Below are positions 57,001-64,000 of a stretch of DNA of 64,000 bases, piece by piece. Numbering within the stretch: the first letter of the stretch is position 1; the number at the start of each line of letters is the position of its first letter. This stretch comes from Setaria digitata. Its lineage: Eukaryota > Nematoda > Chromadorea > Rhabditida > Setariidae. A program made the translations under genes and the position numbers. The notes under the pieces are model-generated. The model saw only the letters and a program-made list of their open reading frames with translations. It did no database searches and was not told the origin of the DNA. The stretch covers positions 1 through 64,000 of the forward strand of contig RCAB01000314.1 of the NCBI GenBank assembly GCA_003640385.1, read 5' to 3'.

Positions 57001-60000
57001 GTAAGTTGCTGATTCAATGTCCTTTGCAGGTATGGCGTTCCCAAACGGTCTGCTAGATGTCTATCAAAGACTATTCCGTTATTAATTACACATATATGGT
57101 ATAAACACCAGACAATTTCATAAATGAAAGAAGATAGCACTACAAACCGCAAAATTGGCAATTTTCTCACATGCTGAAAATTTAAGATCTTTTATCCTAC
57201 AAATAGNAACACCAGACAATTTCATAAATGAAAGAAGATGGCACTACAAACCGCAGAATTGGCAATTTTCTCACATGCTGAAAATTTAAGATCTTTTATC
57301 CTACAAATAGGAGAAAGATAGATAAACTAAAAAATTTACCGATATGCTGGATGTGATATAAAAAATTTGCGTTCAGCATCAAGTGCAGCTCTAATATCTT
57401 TTTTACCAACAATATCTTTCTGCCCACGATTTACGACTCCAATATAACCTAAATTACGATATTTCCTTGTTTTTCATTTCGATATTTCACAATACAGGTA
57501 ACTTTATTTGGAGCTTTAAAACAATTGAAGAATTTTAATTTAATTTTAAGTCCGATACGAGACGATCTGTATGGAATATGAAAACGAACTGAACATCTGC
57601 TAGCGCAATAAAAAGCTGGGGTATACACCATATTTCGAGTGAGTATACCAATTATATCGAAAAAAAAAAACTATTTTTTAACCTGATTACTTTTGAAAAC
57701 TTTAATAGTTCTGTTAAAAATTTACCTCTGCGAAGAGGAAATAAACGATTTTCCAGAATGTCACGAGCATCAGTACCTTCATCCATTAGATCTAACTTCG
57801 TCAAAACTCCGATAGTTCGTAACCCTTGTGGATCAACCTGTAACTACGGTTTCCTGACAAATAAATCTCTTCTCTCCAGATAATTTAAACAGAAATCCGA
57901 CTACATATAATCATTCCCTACTTTCAGGAAAAAACGCAATGGAGCTAACCTCTCGAGCGAGTTTAAGTGCATCGGATGTAGCAAGATCACTATTTGCTGG
58001 AGTAACAGCTAAAATGAGGCATGTTTCACGTGAAATATAAGTTAATAGCATTTCTCGTATTTGATGTTCGATGTCAGCAGGCTGATCACCAACGGGTACT
58101 TTCGTTAAGCCCGGCAAATCGATAAGAGTCAAATTCAACACTGAAAAAATTTTTTTAACATTAAAAATATATTGTTAGTCTCTTAGAGTAAATACCACTC
58201 AATATATCAGCGACATGATATGATAAGAGAAAATGTCATATAAGGCTTGTTTTGTTCAGTGAAGAGAATCTGCAACCGTATTTAAGATGTTAGGAAATTG
58301 AGAAGAATCTGAAATAAGCTTTAGAGCCACAACTGAAGCGGATACAAATGGTCGTTCAAATATCATCTTTACCTATCTTTAATCTAAATAACGATAAATT
58401 TTTGCCGTTAATGAGTTAGAAGAGATTTTTTTTTTTTTTTTTTTTGAGAGAGAGAGAGAATATGATTAAAATGTTTGTTTCCGATTCTCCGATTCTCCTC
58501 AGCCCATAATTTTGATTTCTTTTTTCTTGCGGGCACTTATGACGGAAAAGAGGGTAACAGATTAAAAACTGGTGGCTTTCCCTTATATGCATTCTTAGAA
58601 TAATTATGCACTCAATAGTCACTCTTCAAAAGTGAAGGAAAATTTTTTTTTTCATGTATTCAGCCTTTTGCAAAAATCTCATTTAGCGCATATGCTTTGT
58701 AAAAATGTGCCCACTTGCCACTTTTGGGGTTGGCTAATCCCTTCTCTAATCTCTCTGGATCATAGAAGTTGAAGACTTCTCGGTGATGCAACCGAAAAGT
58801 AAACTATGCACAGATAGCAATTTTCTGGAAAAGTGAGCAAACCTATACTCATATCTTCTACAGATTACACAACTATTTGTAAAAGCGTTTAGCGCACAAT
58901 AATGTACATAACCATTAAGTTATGATCCGCAAATTTTTTGACATATATTCATACTTTTTCCTAGATAATCTGGGAGACGGAATTTTAAATATCTTACTGC
59001 GTATCCAAGCAACAGATCATCAAGTAAGCCCTATCATTTATTAGATCCTTAAACTTACAGTTAAGTAGCTCAACGCCAAAGAGTGGAAAAATTTGCTCAA
59101 AATGTATCACTTTCATGAAATAAATTTTGTGTTTTCATCGATGTAATAATATGTTGACAAAATGAGAGACGAATTTGAAAAGCAAAATATACGCCTAAGT
59201 TCTTCCAAGAGGCTAGAGTAAATTATATGATGAAGTTGAATGAAGCGACACTGTGTGGAGGTCTTGCTCTTCGAAATTAACATAATTCACTATATATGAA
59301 ATACTGTACAAATTACTGAGAACTTCTAGAATTTCCTACATTATAAAATATGCATTATAGAAAAAGAAATACCATTAGGGCTGAAAATTCTTAAATTGAT
59401 TGGAACAGGTGAGATGCCTTTATTCTGACCCGTAACCCGGTCTGTTTCATCTTCAATTTCCTTCCTGATCATTTCGAAATCGGTGAATTTTTGTCCTCTT
59501 TTGTGCAGAAATTCTCCATATTCTACAAAAGAAGAAATACTAACTCACAATCCACTATGGATTGTCCATATTTTAGCTGCAGTCTTGAAAAGCGAGGCAA
59601 CGGAGATTAAAGTGAAGTTATCCATAATCTTATTTTATCAAGCCTAAATTATATTCTGCGCAATAGCAAATTAATCAAATGTAAATGGTACTCACCTACA
59701 TGTTGATCATGCACCAACTGCAAAATTAATGGTCTGCGTGTAACAATACCCGATCCACGAGGAAGAAAATCCCTGTAACCGTATATAAATCTAATAAAAT
59801 CAGTGGACCAAATGATAAGTTAAAAAAAAAAAATAAAAGAAAAACAAATACTTCGAAGAAATATCTTTAAATGATATCTGAAAAATACCAAGAAAAAAAC
59901 TAACTTGCCAACAAAATTTTCGAGTACAGATGATTTGCCTGCGCTTTGCCCTCCAACTACAGCGATCTGTGGAAGATCAAAATTCAACGATGTACCCAGC

Positions 60001-60180
60001 TGAGCGAAAGCATCCTAAAATTGGACATTAAAAATGATAAAGTATTTTTAAAATACATGACTTAACAAAATATTTCTTCAAACTGCAAGAAAAGGAATTG
60101 TAAAAATTCAAATAAAAACAAACCTGCAATCTATTCACAATCGGTATCAGAGCTTGCATGCCCGTATTAGCCCATGACAT
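50683..60180 (-). CDS. dyn-1: Dynamin GTPase
   Basis: Nineteen exons (60180-60124, 60014-59905, 59772-59696, 59522-59373, 58140-57950, 57837-57726, 57448-57340, 57060-56866, 56588-56432, 56216-56028, 55729-55572, 55353-55191, 54742-54633, 53157-53028, 52911-52759, 52503-52444, 52313-52156, 51971-51798, 50767-50683) give 845 residues, near the 830-838 of C. elegans DYN-1. It starts [13 protein letters not shown]. GTPase: P-loop GGQSAGKSS at about 40-48, switch 2 [22 protein letters not shown] and VNRGQ. Stalk: [22 protein letters not shown] domain about 517-625 ([28 protein letters not shown]). GED about 640-740 ([20 protein letters not shown]). Proline/arginine-rich tail about 765-845 ending VPSRPY, for SH3 partners. 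Dynamin pinches off endocytic vesicles at the plasma membrane. All catalytic motifs are intact. A TTTAG acceptor 15 nt before the ATG suggests a spliced 5' leader. Confidence 0.98.
54000..54228 (-). other. Possible alternative terminal exon in dyn-1 intron 13
   Basis: After a strong acceptor (TTTCTCTCAG) at 54229-54230, an open frame of about 75 codons continues in phase with dyn-1 exon 13 and ends in a stop. It reads [20 protein letters not shown] and on to ISSPLK, without similarity to dynamin. If used it would truncate the PH domain. It may equally be an unspliced chance frame. Confidence 0.3.
57104..57310. other. Single-N join flanked by 103-bp near-identical duplication
   Basis: Segments 57104-57206 and 57208-57310 differ at two bases and are separated by one N at 57207, inside dyn-1 intron 7. 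The likely cause is an unmerged overlap or two haplotypes joined in tandem. No exon is touched. Confidence 0.88.
58141..59372. other. Long dyn-1 intron 4
   Basis: This 1.2 kb intron separates the exons that code the two halves of the GTPase switch region. It holds a GA microsatellite at about 58446-58460 next to a poly-T tract. I see no exon or RNA gene in it. Confidence 0.6.
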
Positions 60181-61132
60181 TTTCACGTTTCTTTGCTAAA
60201 TGATCAATAAGGAATGAGAAACTTCGAACAAGTCTTTTTTTCGTAGTTAAAATAATTTCTCTGAAACAAAATCTCGAATCAATTAGTGCCACAACAGTCA
60301 GAAAATAAAGTGAAGCTAACAGTGTATGCGTGTACACAATAACGCCTGAAATAATCATGACAGAAAGTTTCGAAAAAAAAAAAAAAAATTTATCCAATAA
60401 AATGCAGACAATGTGAACGACGACGTCATCTTCATAGGTATAACATAAGAGCATTACTTTAAAGTTTTCTATTCAAAGATCAAGAAAAAAAAATGAATAA
60501 GTTATATTATCAAATGTAGGGAAGTTTTTAAACCAAAGATACTGAAGATAAATGGGTCACTATGGGAAATGCAACTTGTTGTTGGTGAAATAAAACCGGT
60601 CGACATCGTAAGAATCACTGATCAGTTAATAAATTTCGTAAGAACTATGAATAATAAGTGCTAATGAGAATACTAAAATCAAATTAGGAAAAAAATTATA
60701 TTACAAATTAGGATAAAAACAATATGGTACTAAAACTTTCACCAAAGTGCAATTTGAAAACATTAAATAACAAAAAACCAAAAAATTAAAATAGGAAAAT
60801 TACAAGCATTCCATGTTTTGTAATGTATTTTTATATATATATATATATATTTTTTTTTCATACACTATCATTCAATCCAAATGATTGTTCCAGGAGGAAC
60901 TCGAAACTCTTGCTTTGCATTCAAAAATTATCATTTCGAAGCACTCCAAATGCTTCATCCATCCTTGAATGCTGCTATCATAGTAGTATGTAATGAAATG
61001 GAAAGAAAAATGAAAAGCTGAAAAAAAAAAAGTTTACATTTTTGAGAAGGATAGCCGAAAATACGTTATAGCTATTTCACTATACTTTTCCATAATTCCC
61101 ACTTTTTTCCTCAATTTCAATAACAGCAGCAA

Positions 61133-61205
61133 GCAAGCAAGCAAACATACTACACACACATACACATCTAGATGCATGCATGCATGCATGCACACACATA
61201 CATAT
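61133..61205. repeat. Compound AGCA / CA / ATGC microsatellite
   Basis: Consecutive runs of GCAA, then ACACAC with CATACA, then ATGC units repeated about five times, then CACACATACAT. A simple-sequence cluster upstream of dyn-1. Confidence 0.85.
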
Positions 61206-62747
61206 CAACAACAAAATCCATCCCATAAATTCACATCTAAATTATGCAAGCTTTCTAGTGCAGAATCGATAAATCCTTTTTCGCTCAAATAAAAAAAAAA
61301 AAAAGTAGAAAAAAAAAAGGCAAAGAAAAGCAGAACAAAATGTGTGGCAGTATTGGAATATAAATATGTACTTTTGCTAGAAAAAAAAAAAAAAAAAAAA
61401 TATCTTTCCAATAAAAATTGACAAACAAGTTATCGTTCAAAGATTTGTTATTAAAAAAAAAAAAAGAAAGAAAAAGAAAAGAAGCAAAAAAATGCAAATT
61501 CTTAGCAATAAAGGATATTTTATATAAGATGAATAAATTACATAACGTAGCCAATACTTATGTGATACTTTTAAAATTTTTAAATACAAATTATGAAACA
61601 TTATGTAGAAAAAAAAAAAGAAAGAACTGAACAATATGAACTCATGCAAAATCTAGTAGAAGAAAGGCAATAACTATAGCATAACACAAATAGTATGAAG
61701 CTGCACATTTACATAAATACAGCTGAAAATTTCGTAAAAAAAAAAAAAAAAAAGTATTGCAAAATTATTTTCTTAGTCAGATATGAGTGGGGTGATAACT
61801 ATCTTTAATCATCCTTATGAATGATAACATGATTACCCTCATCCATGCATAAATGATAGCATAGCTAATTTTATTCATACATGATAAAAAAAAAGAAGCA
61901 AGAAAAAAAGTCGTACATGGAAATAACAATCTCACTTATAATGTAAATGAAAACATAATTATTCGTTTTTATACATAAATGATAATTTATACTTGTCTAA
62001 AATGATGCATTCTGAATTGCGAATATAAAATAAATCCATCAAATATATGACAAGTTTCAGTTAATAAACTTTATAAACTGATTGATTATTATAACTATTA
62101 AAAAGATTTGTTTATACAAAAATCGCAGACTGTTTGCTGTAAGCTACGTCACAAAGCATTATTTTATTATTCAAGACAGGGAATATAAATGCAATGAAAC
62201 AGTGTGACGTATAGTAACAAACCGCAGATGAAGTAAGAAAAGAGGAAATTCTTTTTTTTTTTTTTTTTTTTTAAATATTCAGTTACTCATTATCCACTTT
62301 TTCACGTTTAAGGAACACGTATATGTAAAAAAAAAAAAAAAAAAAAGAAAAATAACGCGACGTGAGAAGCACACATAAAAAAACAATATAAGGAAAAAAT
62401 ATCATGATGTGTAAGAGTTTCAAAAAGTATAAGTCGAAAAGAAGGGAAAAAAAAAAGATTAAAATTCACAAACATACATGAAATAAAAGTTAGTAAAAAG
62501 AGGAATATTTTGGGCGATCAACTGATGAAATACTTAAACTAAGTCTGAATCGAAAATTACTCTGAGCAAATTGCTAGCTATTTCTTAGTCTTTCATAATT
62601 TTCAGTTAGAATTCGGAAAATCTAATTCAGAGGAAAAACAGACCGACAGATAAATCTTTATCATTTTCATAAAAGATATCCTAGATACAGAAAATACAAC
62701 AGCACCATTGCTACTACCCTTCGTGAACTATGACCCCCTCAAATTTA

Positions 62748-62760
62748 CCCCCCCCCCCCC
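62748..62760 (+). repeat. Poly-C tract of 13
   Basis: Thirteen consecutive C bases follow AAATTTA. Homopolymers elsewhere in the window are A or T, so this is an outlier in composition. The G-rich strand has only one run and would not make an intramolecular quadruplex alone. Confidence 0.9.
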
Positions 62761-64000
62761 GTCTATCCTCCTTAACCTCATTCCAGTATTAGATTCCAAA
62801 TGTCTTCTCCCTCCAGCAACACCTAATTAGAAGCAACAGCTTTTTGTTAGAGAACAGTATGCAACGGCTATTTCTCAGCTACTGGTTTTCAACTAATATA
62901 TTTTCTTTTTCCGTTGATTGTAATAATTAGTAAGAATCGGAAAGTCTTACTTCACAGTTTTATAGAACACTTAAGTTCCTTGTTTTGATCTAGTGCTAAA
63001 TTACTAACTATTTGATATCGTTAATTATTTGATCACTAATATCAAAAATATAAAATCACTGATATCAAATAATAAAATATCACTATTCACTAACTATTTG
63101 ATATAATTTGATATTAGTATCACTAACTATGAAAAAAATTTCAGTTTGAAATTAAAAAAAGATCATGACTCATTTCGATGGAAATAAATTTTTTTTCGTT
63201 TTTTTTTTTTTTTTTTTTTTTCTCTCGTTCATTAGGACAACTTCACCAAATACTTCGCTTATTTTAATTTCCAATGACGATAGAATACTAATCAGCTAGG
63301 AACAGAAAAAGAAAGGAAAATAAGAAATAAAAACAAAAGCAGAAAAATCGAGCATAATTATAACGAAAGAAGGAAAAAAGATTTTTTTTTTTTCAAACCT
63401 TTTAACAAATCCTTAAATTAAAATTTTTTGAAGTTTTACACTAGAAAAAAGAAAGAAAAAAAAAATTAACTAATAAAAAAAAAAAGTTTGGTAAAAGGAC
63501 GCAAATATTTTTAAGAACATAGAAAAACAAAATAATTTATCGCTCATGCAACCATCATTGGTAAGGTATGTTCGTAATCCATCATTGTCTTTATTTTTTT
63601 TCTTTTTGAAATTTCTTCGGCTTGCGTATGTCCGTCTTTTTGTACGTGGGCGTACATATATAAGTATAAATATAAATATAAATATGTATATATATATATA
63701 TGTGTTTAAATTCAGTGAATTTTTGTTATTGTTTGAAATGAATTTTGAATATTAGTAATTTTGAAGAAATTTTTTCCAAATTTTCGAGCAAGAATAATAA
63801 TTCTCGACATTTCCTTTGGGAATGAAGTAAGTTTGATGCATGACTCATCACCAACAATCTCAAGTAATTACTGCCATGTGACAATTGTTGAATTACTTCG
63901 TTTAAAAAAATTCATGTTGCTCTAAAAACCACCATCATTTCATTCCTTTCCTTATCTATCCACTTCAACTACTTCCACCCACCCACGCATCCACTCCATC

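Larger units (their letters stand above)
60181..64000. promoter_or_regulatory. dyn-1 upstream region
   Basis: No exon was recognised in these 3.8 kb. The part next to 60180 should hold the dyn-1 leader and promoter. Simple repeats are abundant: (TA)n near 60831-60850, AGCA/ATGC/CA repeats at 61133-61205, many poly-A tracts, a run of 13 C at 62748-62760, poly-T near 63190-63220 and TA-rich repeats near 63655-63702. Confidence 0.5.

Overview
The window is nuclear DNA of a nematode, most likely a spirurid or filarial worm. It is strongly AT-rich, with long A/T homopolymers and small exons split by introns of about 40 bp to 2 kb that mostly end in TTTCAG- or TTTTAG-like acceptors. The proteins are closest to Caenorhabditis orthologues where I know them (KNL-2, DYN-1, FIGL-1). 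There is no bacterial operon structure, and I found no CRISPR array, rRNA, tRNA or complete mobile element. Most long ORFs in single frames are chance products of low-complexity DNA. The genes below were built by hand, joining exons whose splice phases agree.

Layout, left to right: 1-4034 is AT-rich DNA with a TTA microsatellite. LHPP-type HAD phosphatase lies at 4035-6298 (minus, 6 exons). The Mediator subunit MED20 lies at 8300-8893 (plus, a single coding exon behind a strong splice acceptor). A proton/myo-inositol cotransporter of the SLC2A13/HMIT type lies at 9410-17115 (minus, 12 exons). ZGPAT-like CCCH/G-patch protein lies at 18863-22149 (minus, 8 exons). Fidgetin-like AAA ATPase FIGL-1 lies at 22702-27260 (minus, 13 exons). 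A 7.3 kb intergenic stretch follows, with a decayed 55-bp minisatellite and a perfect hairpin. A three-finger C2H2 protein lies at 34595-39909 (plus, 6 exons). The centromere factor KNL-2/M18BP1 lies at 42651-48730 (plus, 16 exons). A probable Ly6-like small membrane protein lies at 49227-51043 (minus, 5 exons, one junction unresolved) and is interleaved with the 3' end of dynamin DYN-1 at 50683-60180 (minus, 19 exons). 60181-64000 is non-coding upstream DNA.

The genes are ordinary worm housekeeping and regulatory functions: phosphatase, transcription, transport, RNA/DNA binding, DNA repair, centromere assembly and endocytosis. Nothing suggests one pathway. FIGL-1 and ZGPAT lie in tandem 0.55 kb apart and could be co-transcribed.

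The most interesting items are these. The KNL-2 model has two SANTA-like domains, a clear CENPC-like motif and a C-terminal Myb domain. A Ly6-like gene starts inside the last dyn-1 intron and ends beyond dyn-1. The HMIT gene has a GC-AG intron and another intron whose acceptor lacks AG. The zinc-finger gene carries an exact 47-bp copy of an exon's 5' end, acceptor included, as a decoy. Three single-N positions are present, two of them flanked by near-identical duplicated sequence, which points to unmerged assembly joins.
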